Shown here piece by piece: positions 47,901-62,900 of a stretch of DNA of 64,000 bases. Location: the NCBI GenBank assembly GCA_022747635.1, contig JAKTNV010000005.1, positions 87,579,969-87,643,968 on the forward strand, in the 5' to 3' direction. The position numbers and the translations under genes are program-made. The DNA comes from Hetaerina americana (Eukaryota > Arthropoda > Insecta > Odonata > Calopterygidae). The notes below the pieces were generated by a model, which worked only from the letters and a program-made list of their open reading frames with translations, was not told the DNA's origin and searched no databases. Numbering within the stretch: the stretch's first letter is position 1; every line of letters starts with the position of its first letter.

Positions 47901-50900
47901 GAGTGAATTTTTAATTATTTAAATACAGTTTTAAGGTCGATTAAGTTTGATTAACATTATGCTAAATCAAAGTGTACATATTTATCTAACATATGCTTTC
48001 TTCAAAGATTGCTTTGTTCAATTGGTCATCATCCATATCTGTGATTCTAATGTAAAATAGGCTTTTTACTGAGTGAAATAATTCTCATTTTGTGCCACAG
48101 AATTTGGCACACAATTAGGAATACTGCTTGTGAATCTTCATCTATGTGATCATACTTATTTACATCTGCATGGTTTGTGTTTGAAATTTGATAATGCTTG
48201 ACTGACAGTTTCGAAAAAGGCATATCATTATTATTTTAAGTATGCAAGTGCTTCAATTTTTTCATTTTATACTAATGAATACTTCATTCCAGATTGGAAT
48301 TTTGTGCAAATGCCAAAGGAATTTATTGTTTTTATGCATATCAAGACTAACAATAAGTTCATTGAAACCATATCCTGGATGTGATGCTTTAATTGTAAAA
48401 CTTTACGGTTTTCATATTACTTCAGGATATTTATTTTTACACATGGCATGATTTTTTCCATTTATCACTCTTAATTTGAATTTATTTAAAAATAATTAAA
48501 ATAATAAAGCAACCTAATTCTGATGATCAATAAACTCTTGCCAATTAAAATGAAGTATGAGTATTATTTTGTTCAGATTTGCCTAATAAGTATAACATAT
48601 TGCCTAATAGTCATTGGTTATTTGCACAGTGAAAACCTTATTCTTTGCTTTAAATTCTGATTGTAACTGATAATCACATGATATTGACAGTAGTAACTCT
48701 CTTTAGTCAGAACTTAATGGCTTTACTTGCCTCTAAATTTCATGTGAAGAGTAAAGTACTCCTGGTCCACAACCTAAACATCTATAGTTGTTGAATGTGT
48801 GCATATTGGAGTGAAGGAGATAACTTTGTGTTCAGATTAAAGTATATAATAAAATGCTCATATGTGAGACGTTGACTTTTTTATTCAGTGATATGTATAT
48901 GTGCTATAACGATATCATTTTATGAGAAGAACTAATTTTAACTTTTCCGCAGATTTATTTGTAACGGACAACACGTTTTAGTTCTACAAAGATGTTTCGA
49001 TGAACTGAAACGCCTTGTACGTAACCAATTAATCTGTGGAAAAGTGCAAATTTGTTTTTCTTATAATGATGAACTCCCACTACAGCTCGCCTGAATCTGT
49101 TGTTATATATATATATACATACGAGGGTCATCCGGAAAGTAGTACCCGTTCGTGAATTAAAGACACAAAAGTAAATATTAACAAACATAAAAAATTTTAT
49201 TTGAAAGAGGATACTTTAAACTACTTCTCAACATAATCTCCAAGCAAATTAAGGCATTTGTCATAACGTGTGACAAGTTTCTGTATTCCTGCTGCATAGT
49301 CCTTCGCCGCCAGCTCATTGAGATACGCGAGGGACCCATCTTGCACAAATTTTTGCATAATGCAGATGGTGTTTAACAATTTCATGAACAATTGTTCGAG
49401 AAACATTGGGAAAATGCTCACAGATGTCATCAATTGTGACGCGCCGATCGTTCCTCACGAATTCGTCAACTGAGCTCACCAGTTGGTCTGTAATGACAGA
49501 CGGTCTCCCCGAACGCTCATCGTCGTGTGTGTTCCCCCTCCCCATGTTGAAGTTGCGACACCACCGCCGAACAGACGACTCGTCCATTACATTGTCTCCA
49601 TACACCTCCTTTAATTGGCGATGAATATCACATGGGCGAACGTTTCTTGCATTGAGGAATTTAATCACTGCCCTCACTTCACAACTGGCGGCGTTCTCAA
49701 TTTTTTTAAACATTGTAAACAATCACAGAAACAACACAGGCAATGCTAGCGTCATGCAACTTGGCTCAGAGAAGGCAGACAAGCCACTGAAGCTATCTGA
49801 CCTCGTCCAGCGGCTACTCGCGTCGTCAGCACTTCATGCGGCACGAACGGGTACTACTTTCCGGATGACCCTCGTATATACAATATCATTTCATTAAAAT
49901 AGACCTTCGTAATTGTGACTGGTCTCCAGTGTTACACTTGAAAACCTTGAATCTTGAAAGTTCAGAAAAACCTTGTTGAGTAAAATGTCAACAAACTAAG
50001 GAGTATCAATATTTTTTTACTTTCAATATTGTTGATCTAATGCGGGAAGGTTTTATAGCTTCTTTTTCTTTTTAGGTCTTCATATTGCAACATTGTACTT
50101 GTATTAAAATTCCCACTTGCAAAATTAGGCAGTGTGTATGTGTTTAAGATTAAAGGTTATTTGAAAAAGTTAAATGTTCTGGGTCGCATTTTAATTCCTC
50201 TCAAAAATTTTATTACATCTCCATGAATTTGTAAGTTAATTTCTCTGTTGAAAACTGAACATACTAACCATACATTAAAAGTTAATTGCCTTGTGAACAG
50301 AAGCAGTCCATGCCAGTCCCTAATATCAGGCTTGAAAGCAATAGATGTAAGCTGAAAAAAACCTTTTCTATTATGACCTCTGTAGATGTGCAATCTATCC
50401 AATACTCTTAATTTCAAGTGGTTTTAACCTCCTTTCATTCAGTACTAGTCACTTGAATAAGACTGCAAAAAATCCAATACAGTAAATAATGTCTGGAAAT
50501 TATTTGATGGAAATGTTTGTATTATAATAATCCATTTAGTTTTACTGTTATTTATGACTCATTCTTGGTTATTTACAGACTGGTACTGTGATATGAGGCT
50601 TTTATTTCACCAATTTTGCTCAGGTTTCATTATTGTAGAATGCAGTATTTTCGATGTCCTGCAGTGTTGCTTTCATTCTGATGGTTTTAAAATGCATTAA
50701 AGTAATTAAGTTCAAGTGCTACTTACAAGGGTAATCCCAGAAGTACCCAACAAAGAAAACACAAAAATGTTAGAAAGAAATGTTTTATTTTTCAAGATAA
50801 TCTTCTTTCAGCTCTATATACTTTTTCCAGCAATGTTCAATAAGTTCGATTCCCTTATTACAAGATGAACTGTCTTGCTCTGCAAAATAGCCATTAACTG

Positions 50901-53900
50901 CAGACATCACTTCTTCGTGGTTGGAAAATCTTTGACCACTGAGAAATTTTTTCAAGTTTGAGAACAGAAAATAATCCAAGGGGGCTAAATCTGGCAAATA
51001 CGGTGCATGAGGTAGCAATTCAAACTTTAATTCATGAATTTTGGCCATTGCAATAACGGATTTGTGAGCTGGTGCATTGTCTTGATGAAGCAACACTTTC
51101 TTCTTAGCCAAGTGCAGCCGCTTTTGCTTGATTTATTCGCTCAAATGCTGCCATAACTTCACATAATACTTACCGTTGATAATTTTTCCTTTTTCAAGAT
51201 AGTCAATGAAAATTATCTGACGGGCATCCCAAAAACCCGACGCCATGACCTTGCCTGCAGATGAAACGGTCTTCGCCTTCTTTGGAGCTGGTTCTCCCTT
51301 TGAAATCCATTGTTTTGATTGTTCTTTTGTCTTGGGGTTGAAGTAATGGACCCATGTTTCATCCATGGTTATGAAACAGTGCAAAAATTCTGCTTTTTTG
51401 CTGTGAAACTTTGCTAAACACTCATCTGAAACATCTTCACAACACTGGTTTTGCTCAGGTGTGAGCAAACACGGCACCCATCTTGCACCCAGCATTCTCT
51501 TGTCCAAATTTTCAGTTAATATTCAATATACCACTCTTTTGAAATGCTTAATATGTGTGCTAGCTCATGAGCTTTCAGGCGATGATCATCCTGTATCACT
51601 GTGGATTTTCATCACCATTTCTAGAGTAATCACCTCATTTGGTCGACCAATGTGATGCTCATCTTTACAGCTTGTACGGCCTCATTTAAACTCTGCTACC
51701 AAATATTTTACTGTATTAAACAGAGGAGCAGACTCACCCAGAGTAGAATCCAGTTCAGCTTTAATATTGGTTGGGCTGAGGCCTTTCAATTGGAAGTATT
51801 GTATCGCATAACGATGACCAGTTTTCTCCATTTTCACAATTTCACTGAAAATGTGCACGATTGATGGCTGCGAAACAAATACTAAACAATGCAGTGTCTT
51901 TAGACTTGAAGCAGATGCTTTATACGTTCCATACTTTCCGATTCAGTGATATTTTTCAAACAACTACCGCCATCTCTAGGTCAGGCCGAGTGCTTCTGGG
52001 ACCACCTTCATAAGGCATCTTAAATCTTCACCCCTCTTAATAATCATAATTCAGGTTATACTTCTATTCCATAACCTTGCTAAAGTCTAGTGAATTAATT
52101 GATAATGGTCTCACTTGTGAAGCTGCATGGTTGCATAATATTACTATGATTTATTGAAGTGTAATGAAATAATTGACTTTGTAATTCCACACACTTGTGT
52201 GTGGAAGTGTGTGGAATTACAAAGTCAATTATTTCATTACATTTCAATATGTTATGCAAATTCCACAAAGTTACGCCTGAGACAACAAATTTTACTATGA
52301 TTTGTTTGACTTTCATGATTTAATGTCCAAGTGTTTGAAATATACCAAAATCCATACAAGTTAGTGAGATATTTTTATCAAGTTTAAAATGGGATATATT
52401 TTATGCAAGCAAAGCAGTCATTAACTCAAGGGAAATATTATATATAGATTCCAGACATAAGAGTTTATCAATTCTCCGTTTCATCCAAGCATTCCATTGG
52501 ACAGCTTTAGCAAAAATTAGTGTGGTAGAAATAAAATGTCTTCATTGAGAAAAAATTATAGGTTCTTATGATTTCAATGTAAAAATTTAACTGAAATGAT
52601 TAGTATAAGCCTTCTGCAAGCTAATTTCAAAGGAATTCAACTTTGTCTAGTCCTCCTCCAAATGCACTAGGAATTGAGGAATTATGTTACTAAGCCTGCC
52701 TTTTGTGAGGAAAATCGAATGTAGATAGAATCAATAAAATTTCTAAAAATGATGAAAACCAATTTTTTGCAAAACTATTCTATGCCCTTCAAAAATGATT
52801 TCTTTATTCGGAATAAAAAAAGTATTACTTTATCTGGTGGGAGATGCCTGATTTAATAACTTCAGAAGTACCTGGAGAGTTTTCCTTGATTTAATAGTAC
52901 TAATATAGGGAAAGAGGACTATTTGAAAAAAATTGCAAATTATTTATTACTCATTATATTTTTCTATAAATTATGAATAGCAGAGAAAAGACATGGTCTT
53001 ATGATTTAATGAGAGGTTCTTCTGTTCATGTGTAATAATTGGAAAATTTGACGCTGTAGTTAGGATTTTACATACAGAATATTTGTTCTTTATTTATTTC
53101 TTAGGAATATTTATTTTTGCAGTTATATGTAGAAATTAATGCAGTGTAAATATCCTGATTCATTTTATCCCTGATAGTGTCACATGTAGGTGAATGTTTG
53201 TCTATGAATTGCAATTTAAAAAGTTATCTTCAAAAATAACTTTTTAGAACTATGTTGATCCCAGAATTAAATAAAGGCACATCTATAATCTGTAATAAGT
53301 TTCCAATTAATTTTCTTTCCTTATTACTCTTTGTTGACTTTAAAAGTAGGACTGTATGCAGGATTGATTAATAATTACATGATGTTATTGATTATGATTT
53401 TAGATAAACCAAGAGTAGGAAAACTTCTGATCATGAAGTAACTATGAATAAGGCTTTTACTGTGCTATGCCATTTCATTCAATTGCCGAGTTAATTTGCT
53501 TGGAAATTGACTGTTAATTTAAATCAAGCTTCGTATTATAAGTGCATATTTAACTGGTCTCATAAAATCATTGTGAGTTTCACTCAACCTTTTTCAGTTA
53601 AATAGCATTCAGTGTGTATTGCTGTGCTTGTGAATTGCATTATGAATGGTTGTCTTTGTTTTTAGGTGCTGACAGCCTTTGCGGTCGTCTGTCTGGAAAA
53701 ATTAACACCAATGACAGTCATAAACTTGTTCTTGGGCACATGCCATTGCTGATGGTGTGTCTTGAGGTATGCTTACTGATATGCTGTAACATCTTCCTTT
53801 AGTCTGATTTCTGAACAAGATACACAATTTGTGCCATCCCTGATATGGTTGCTTATTGGTCCCATATCACCTAATCTGAAACCATTTCCTAGGGAGATCA

Positions 53901-56900
53901 TTTGTTATGCCACACATCGTTAGTTAAGGAATGTTGCAATCCTTCTCCATCAATGATGCAGAGTTTAAATGTGAGACTTGAGGCTTCTGTAATTTCTTTG
54001 CACTTGGCATGTGCGTATATGTGTACATATATTTTTTTTGTTAATACAATGTTTATTTGTTAATGCTGGTGGCTTGTGCATTTCAGTTTAATTGAAATAT
54101 TTGTTAGAAATTTCAGCCATCTATAATGCATGCCTATGGAGGCATTGCTTTTCACTCTGCTAGAAAAGAATTTTTTTTTTGGCCTCATGTAAAGTGTCTG
54201 TGTCATAGCCAGTGTAAATAATATTACCTACTTCAGAGCCATTAAATTCCTTTAGATCAGAGAGACTCATTGAAATGCTTCTTATCTCATATTTGAACTT
54301 CTTTGAAGTATATGTGTTTAAGGTACTTGTTGGCTTTCATATAAAACTCCTATTCAAGGATATCATCAGTGCTCTCTGTAACCAGTCAACGATCTTTCAA
54401 ATATTCCATTTAACAGAAAAATGCTAATGAGGTTTCAATCAAACATTTATGGAGAAACATTAAGTACTACTCGTAAGTTTTATTAACAGTGGCTATGTAG
54501 GCTGTTGACTGTAATAGTTTGGTTTTAGCTGATCAAGCACCTTTTAAAAACTCTTTGCAATGTATCGTTTTGCAAAATTGTTTCATTTGAAAGTTGAAAG
54601 AATAAACGTTGTCCTTCTTTTTCACAGGGCTTGGGCAAACTTGCTCAAAAGTTTCCTAATATAGCTAGTACGTGCATATACTGTCTGAGGGATTTTTTGG
54701 TCACACCCTCGCCCATCCTCTCGAAGCTCCACTGGCAACATGGAGAACTGGGTCTCAGGAATCTGCAGCAGCTCTCTGGTTGGTTCTTACTAGTGTTTTG
54801 GTTCAGTACAGGTCTTAGGTTCCTGGTCATTAAGACTACAACCAGAATTGAAATGGAAACAAAAACAATAGTTTCAGAACTAATAATAATGGCTACTAAG
54901 TTAGGTTGTTTTCACTCTTAAACTTGGGGAAAGATGCAATTCATTGATGGGAAACGTTTACAGAACTACAGTTTAAAGATTTTAAATAACCTGGGTTTCA
55001 AATAAATTAGCATTGTCATCAGGTGAGGGAAAGAAAACAGCAAATCTCTCTCTCTCTCTTATGTTCAACGAGGAAGGAAGAATTTTAAAAATGTAGAAAC
55101 AAGTGTGAACTTGATAAAAATTTTGTCAAGCACCTTTTAAACCATGACCACACCAGTGATTTTAATGTGAGCATTTTACTCTCGACCAGCAACTGATGCG
55201 AGCTTAACCCTTTAGAGGAACTATGACCGTGAATTGACTGTTGTTGGTCAGTGGTAGTATCCCTCCTTTTCTCATCTTCTATGCTGCAATTGCAGAGTAG
55301 AGCCCCTTCTTTCTATCCGTTTTTTTCTCCCCCGTTTCCCCCCCCCTTTTGGCTCTCCTCATTGTTGGTATGAAAAAGAGTTGCCATTTCCTCTCCTGAT
55401 GATGAATCCAATGCAGTAAAACCCGGGTCTTGTGTCTTTTTAACTGTTTCTGTTAACAGAAAATTGTAATTGAATCCTTGGAGAATGTGATATCCACTCC
55501 AGGGTATTAAAGATCCATCGGGTAGTTTTATACCATGTTGCATTGATCTTATGCAGACAGTAATTTCTTGATTAAATGGAATCCCCCCAAAATGTTTATC
55601 ATGGAAATATGTAATAATTTGGTGCCAAAGAAGGCGGTCTCTGAAAAATGATTCGCAGAACCCATTGAACAATCACAGTTTCATGGATGTTTCACATGAA
55701 TGTTTCACAGTATTCTTGTGTGTGATGAAGATATAATGTATGAAATTATTATAAATTGTATGTGCTTTAAACATTAAAACATAAGACTGAGTGTAAATAA
55801 GTTGGAATTGGGAAGGAAGCTGCTGAAAAATGATACAGGAAAACCTGCTGTATTAACTGACATAGTTTCATCTTCTACTAGTTCCCCTCATTTACAGGAA
55901 TCAAGAGCTAAAATGCAGGTTGAAAAGTTCTTATATGATAGGTAGAAGTTAAGTAGGGCTCATCTTTGGTGGCCTTTGTAGTGGGTTTTCCTGGGGCCCT
56001 AAAATCTACGCCCGAGACAGTTTTGGCCACAATCTGCTCCGGAAATAAAAGATTCTTCAACATTTTGGTAATGTTGTTGAATGAGCGATTTTTGGCTTTC
56101 CAAATTTTCAATTTTTATCTTATAGGTTTGGCATAGTTTTTTCAACTTAATTTAGGAATTAGTTCAAGTTGATTATTTTAGACAATTTTATTATATATTT
56201 TGTAAACTAGGTGTATATATTTTCAAACAAAATCTTGTGTTAGTGTAATTAGGTAACAGTTCTTTTAATAGTTTATATTTTTAGTGTACATTTAGTCTTC
56301 ATCTACATATTTACTTTACTTTGTATGATGACAGTGTTATGAAAATGTGGGAAACATTTTATAAAATATATATTTAGACAAAAAAGTTGTTCAGTATGTG
56401 TGTTTCCATAAATTTTGAACAATCATTCTTCAATTTTAAAAATAAAAAAATCACAAAGAATGGATAAAACCTCTGTACTGGCGTAAAACTTGTCATAGAC
56501 AGTGAATGCAACCTCTTTTAAGACAATTTTGAAAGTGTTCACATTTTGGCATTTATTGCTGCCAGTAGTGTGATGGGTATCTGTCCATTCACTGGAATCA
56601 TCTTAATGAGAGTAGGGAACGGAAGCTTAGGACTTAACTTGCATTTGACCAAACAGAAAGTCAAACTGACTCTTTTCACATGTTCTCGTGCATATTTTCT
56701 GTTGCTTCATAAACAAACGTGTCCTTATTTTCAATTAGATTCAAATCATGCAAATAAATCACCTCTTTAGCTGTGATTCAGGATTTTTAGGAACTCAGTG
56801 GAACTTTGTATGTTTTCATCACATATTTTTCCATTGGCTCTGTGATATACAATCTTTTTGGAAGCCATTTTACCTTTCCTGAGAGTTTTCTCTGTGGTAA

Positions 56901-59900
56901 ACGTAGTTGGAATTCTATATTAAGTTATTTTCTGTTGAATTTGATGTATTTTAAAAGCAAGCCCGTACTAGAATCTAACTTGATCAATTAAAAAAAGGAG
57001 AAATTTTCCTTGCTCAAAGGATTAAATCTTTGAGATCTTGTGATGGATGATCCCATCTGAAGCACTGTGCATGCATGTGGTCAAAGTTATGCCAGGGTGC
57101 ATTTTAATATTTGAATGCGCAATTCCTTATGCGAACTGGGTGCTTTATGAAAACTACAAATTCAGTTACAAAGCTACATGTTCTTGTGATCAGCATGCAT
57201 ATGTATTCTGCTGATGGTAACAAATGTTGCAGCACTTGCTACCTATCTACATTACATAGTGTACAGATTTTAAAGTTTTATATCACACTCAAGGTCTGAG
57301 GACTTGTTGATTAGATTTCAGTATTGAGAAATGACCTCCCTCGTAATCCTCTGGTCTATTAATGTTAAAATATCTCTGGTTTCAGCTCAGACTAATGAGC
57401 AGATCTACAATAGCGAAGGGCGAACGCTCAGCTCTAGTCGAGCTGCCTTTGAGAAGCTCAGGGATGCAGCCATTGGAAACCTTTGCATTGCATTGGAAGC
57501 GGCTCATGCCGTGGACCCTGACTGCATCAAAGCCCTCGTGGCAGCCCTATCCAACAGATTATTCACTGCAGAGAAGTCTGAAAAGAGGTAATTCATCAGT
57601 TTTTCTTAAAACTTAAAGCTCGATACAACTGATTTAAGTTTTTTTTGTTTGAATATCAGTGTGTCAGGCATACTTAGAAGTGAGAGAACATGAATTAAAA
57701 TAAATTAAGGACTTAAACTCCAATTGGTGGTTGAAATCTTTTTATTTATTGTTCTTTAAAATAATCAAAATAATATGTTAGCCTCACTATTACTGATTTA
57801 CCTTACTTGTTGTTCAAAGTGTAATAAACTCTGCCTCGGATGATTGCTCATTGAACAGGGTGTTTCACAAAAATCTGGGCAAATGAAATAATTTTTCCGG
57901 AAAAATATTACAAAATGTTTACAAAACTTTTTGCACCAAATTTTTTTCTAGTCATAAACAACAATTTTACTCAATGTATCTCTCACTTGTTTGAATGATG
58001 GCCTCCATTCTTGGTCTGAAGCATGAGCAGGCCTGTCTTAATGTGCCATGGTCCATGTCAGCAAATGTCTTTTCAATGATGGCTCTCAATGACGAAACGT
58101 TTGGATGTTTGGACTTGTTTGTGACCCTATCAACCATGCTCCACTATTAGTAGTCCAATGGATTTAAATTCGGGATGTTGGGAGGCCAGAGTTTTTTGAA
58201 TCAGAACGTGTTGTTGACGTCCAATAACCATTTTTGCTCCAAATGACTTGTATGGGCTGGGGCACCATCCTGCTGGAAAACCTACGGTCTTCAGATAACA
58301 CAGTTTCCATCCACAGCATCACTACATTTGTCTGAACACTCAAATCAACTTTGTTGATATTTTCTCTTCGGTAAAGAAATGTGGTGACATCGCCATATGA
58401 ACATTCCCTGGAAATGATGCTCTGGGAACAATGGGGACATCTTCAGGGTCGTGGGTGAGCCAGCAGTTGTTCCTATGGTTGGATTTGGCATTCACAGTAA
58501 AAATATTTTTTTCGGAAAAAAATTTGATTCATCCAGCGGCATTGTTTTTAAGGAACACAAAAGCAGATTGCAGCATTGAACTCGGTATGCCCTGATGGCT
58601 TCAGAAAGCATCTGTCTTATTTTAATGTTGTGAGACTTGTACCCTCCTCTATGATTCGACTCGGACTTTTCTCTCACACTGACAACTATTTTCAAATTGA
58701 GTGCCCTGGATCCTCAAAAATAAGCTCCTGAGTCTGTTGGATGACATCGGGCATCCTGACAAAGTGCTCCTTCGAGTGAGTTTTCCTCGCCGATGTTGCA
58801 ATATTATTGTTGGGTTTTTCTGATTCATTATATGAGGCAAACTCATAAAGTAAGGGCCGTTTGGCCGCAGGAAAAAATATACTCATATGAAACACATTTT
58901 ATTGGCACTTATAGTTAGCTACAAACCTACTTCACTTGTCTACACAATCGCCGTTCACTTCTAAGCATTTTTCGTACCGCTACACCAGCTTCTTTAACCC
59001 CTCTGCATAGAAGCTCACCGCCTGGGAGTTGAACCAATTGACAATGCCATTCTTGAGTTCGTCTTCAGTTTCAAAACGTTGTCCATTGAGTCACTGTTTC
59101 AAGTCCAAGAAGAGGAAGTAGTCGCTAGGTGCAAGGTCAGGACTGTACGGCGGGTAGTCAAAACCTCTCGTCAACTGGACCGTCTTTGCTCTTTGTGGTG
59201 GTCAGGTGAGAATTACCCACCTAGCACACAATTTGTGGTAACCGAGGTTTTCTGTGACAATATTGTAGACAGTAGTGCGTCCAAGGTGAGGAAATTTTTC
59301 AGCCAGGCCATTAATTTTCAATCGACGATCACATCGCAGTTTAGGTTCCACTTGGGAAACAATTTCATCGGTCAGAATACTGGGCCTGCCACTTCGCTCT
59401 TCGTCATGGACAGTTGTTCGTCTATTTTTAAAATCATGGCACCATTGTCTAACCTTTCCTTCACTCATAACTGTAGGGCCATAAACTAGGCATAACTCCC
59501 GATGAATTTCAGCCGCCGGTAATCCTTTTGCATACAAGAATCGTATGACTGAACAACGCACTTCACAGCTGGCGGGATGAACGATTGTCGCGGACATTGT
59601 TGTTTGCATGCACGGACAAGCAAACGACTTCTGAAACAAAACAAAGGCTGCTATAGATTCTCAATGAATCAGTTGATGGCACTGCTGGAGTAAAACTGTG
59701 TTCTGAAGTGCCAATATTTAAATATAAGGAAACAGCCCTTACTTATGCCTCGTACTTTGTGACTACATCATATACGGTCGATCTCAGGTACTCAAAGAAG
59801 CAAATAATTTCTGTCGCCAATCGACCGGCGCGTACACACTCTCAATAATCGTGGCTCTTCAGTTGTACTCTGCACTTGTTCTCAGCATTGTAACCATTGT

Positions 59901-62900
59901 GAGGTCATGACTCTTCAGTTTATACGTCAAGCTTATTTGACCGCCGATGACATCCTGGACATGTGGTATAAAATGGCAGGAATTTCAAATTGAATTTATC
60001 CTAGCCGCACCCTGTATTGTTATTTTCATTATATTGTAATAAATTTAATATCATGTGTTCTCATGATATTAAAATTCTACTGTAGTAATATAATGTCTGG
60101 TTGTATAAACTATTTCACCTGCATTGCTAAAAGTTTATCCATTCTGGTTGACTGAAATCCATAGTTGAGCTTGTGAATATGTTTTTGAATTTGTCTTAAA
60201 TTCACGCATTTACATACATGCATATAAATATATTATAGAATGGTGTCTTGTGACTTTTGATTCTTTTAATTTCATGATAAATAATATTGAAACAATTTTT
60301 CTAATGTCCCTTAAAGGGAGTCGTCATTAATATCAACAAACATCATAACAATGCTCGGCCACGTCAGTGTGGCCCTGCGGGACATCCCTCGTACGACTGA
60401 CACTGTCCTCCAGTTCTTCCTCCAGCGTTTCTGTCGGTCTCCACTTCACCTCAACATCCTCATTGTTGATCAGTTGGGTTGTATGATCATTTCAAAGTGT
60501 GAGGTAAGATATTTTATCTGGTAGTCTTTATTTGCTACAAAAATGTAATTTTTAAGTCTGGGATGAATATTTATGCATTGAATTCTTCAGTGTGTTGTTA
60601 ACAGTCAGCTACCGATAACCCTTAAGTGCTATATATGTGCTAGAACTAAATTTATTTAAGTAGTGGTCATTTTGGTTGATATTTTTTGAAAAGAGTAGAT
60701 CCTCTGCATGTGGCAGCTTTGCTTTGATCTCGTTTCTGTTTTTTACAGCAATGCTGGCTGTTTAAGTTCATTCTTCTTTCCTTAATTTTGACGTACATCC
60801 TATTTTCAAATTAACGCATTGACCCTCGCTAGAATCTTTTTAAAAGGTCATTTTTAGTGCTTGATAATGCAAAATTGCACCTTAGTGTGATGGATACTTC
60901 AGGAATGCATCAAAATTTTGCCTTCTTATCTTTTTCGCAGCCACATGTGTACGAAGAGATAATGAAGTTGTTCACGCGTGTAACGGTCGAGGCAAGCAGT
61001 GCTTCGTACTCCTCATCTGGGGGGGAAACGACCTACCGACGAGTTTCAAGTCAAGTCATTAATGCATTGGCCAACATTGCTGCCAACTTGCAAGGCGAAG
61101 CAGAAATGATAGAACTGCTGCTTCGGTTGCTTGAACTGTTTGTTCAATTGGGCCTTGAGGGAAAGAGAGCTTCGGAGAAGGCTCCAGGGATGCTCAAAGT
61201 AAGTGGAGACCAACAAATGGAGAGAAAGCATGCATCAAGTGTACATGATTTGTATTAAATGTATCAGGAAAAGTTTTGGAAAATAGATTTGTTTCAGCCA
61301 TTACGACATGCCTCAAAATTTTACAGCGTACTTCCCTTGATCATAGACACTTTTGCCAGTGGTTTTTCCATGATTCAAAGGTTTCCAAGTAGGTGGACTC
61401 TGGAAGGTCTTTAAGGGTATGCGTGCAAGCTTCTTTGATGGCACTTTGGGGTCTCGTGGTGGTCTTCTTTTAGGGAGGATTTCACTTCTAGGAATAGGAA
61501 ATAATCTGCTGGTGCCAAGTTGGGACAGTAAAGAGGTTGGGGAATCATTGCAATGCCATTGCAGAAGGTTGTCGAAAGCAGACTTGACGCGGCTTTTGGT
61601 TGTCCGTCAAAACCTTAAGGAGGACAAGTTTAGTGCAGAAGTTTTGCATTGCCAAATTTTTAGTGATAATGGTGTGTGCACTGTCATCTTTTCAATACCA
61701 ATACAATCTGCGATCCTGCGTACACTTAACCGAAGGTCAGAATTCAGCACTACACGCACACGTCAGGAAAAAGTTAATACCTATACTTTTTATACAAATC
61801 CGGTATGTGAAATAATAATTTCTCTGCCATGCATGATCATGGAAATTTAAATGTCTCTTTGTAGAGATTTCACTCATTCCAAAATTATATTTTAACTAGT
61901 TTTCTGCAACTGCGACTTCCTTCTGGGAGTTTGTGCTACGTGGAATTTTTATTGGAAAAAAATTTCACCCTTTTTGCACTAATATGAAGACAAAATAACT
62001 ATGATTTTGGAAGCTTTTCTAAATAAAATTGGATCTCACAATTTTGACTGTATGTCTCTGGCATCACATCATTCCCAATATGTAAATCTGGAGATTTGTT
62101 TGTTTGTGCCACTCTTATTCCGAAAATAATGCACATGTTGTGTTGCAATATGCCTCAAGCATTAATGAACTCTTTCCTATACCCATAGGGATATTAAATT
62201 TAAATTCGTGAACCAGGTGCAAACCCATAAATATTTATATTTGTTCCATAAGAATATGTTAGAAAAATTGAAATTTTTCCCTTGTAGAGCAAATTTCATT
62301 CCTTATTTCAATTTTGAAATAATTTATCCACCAGCATGTATTCGGAGAAATTCTGCTCGTTGATAAATTTTTCTCATTCTTTCAAATCTAGTTCGAATAT
62401 TGGAAAAACTTCATTCAAACATGAATTATTAATGGTTTTTCACTTACTTTCTTGAGATTTGTCTCTATGGATATGCATTGTATCCTACAGCACTAATCAG
62501 TCCTAAATGGAACTTTAACTTGGCGAATGATTTTTACACTCTGAAATTGTTGCATTGAAATGCACATTAGCGGATGACTCCGTTAAAAGTTACTGTTGCG
62601 GCATCTCCTGCAGTTTCTTTGGAATTTGTAGTTTACATGGGTCCAGCATGAGGGGTGAATGCAAAGACATTTGTTGTGTCAAGTCTGACAATTCAATTTT
62701 CATAATATATACTCAACTCTTGCACAGTTATGGATTGGTAATACATACCTGGAAAAGAAATGCTGCTAATCTGATGCTTTCAAAATTAAAAATTGCTTGA
62801 ACATTTCCATAAGCAAAAGTTGAAAGTGGAGCCACATATGGCTTAGTTTAATTCCTCCTTGTCATTGCTAGTAATATCAATCCATGTGTGGAATCAAGAG

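Noticed and set aside
59079..59489. 136-codon plus-strand frame
   Set aside because: It is the antisense of the nested mariner transposase.
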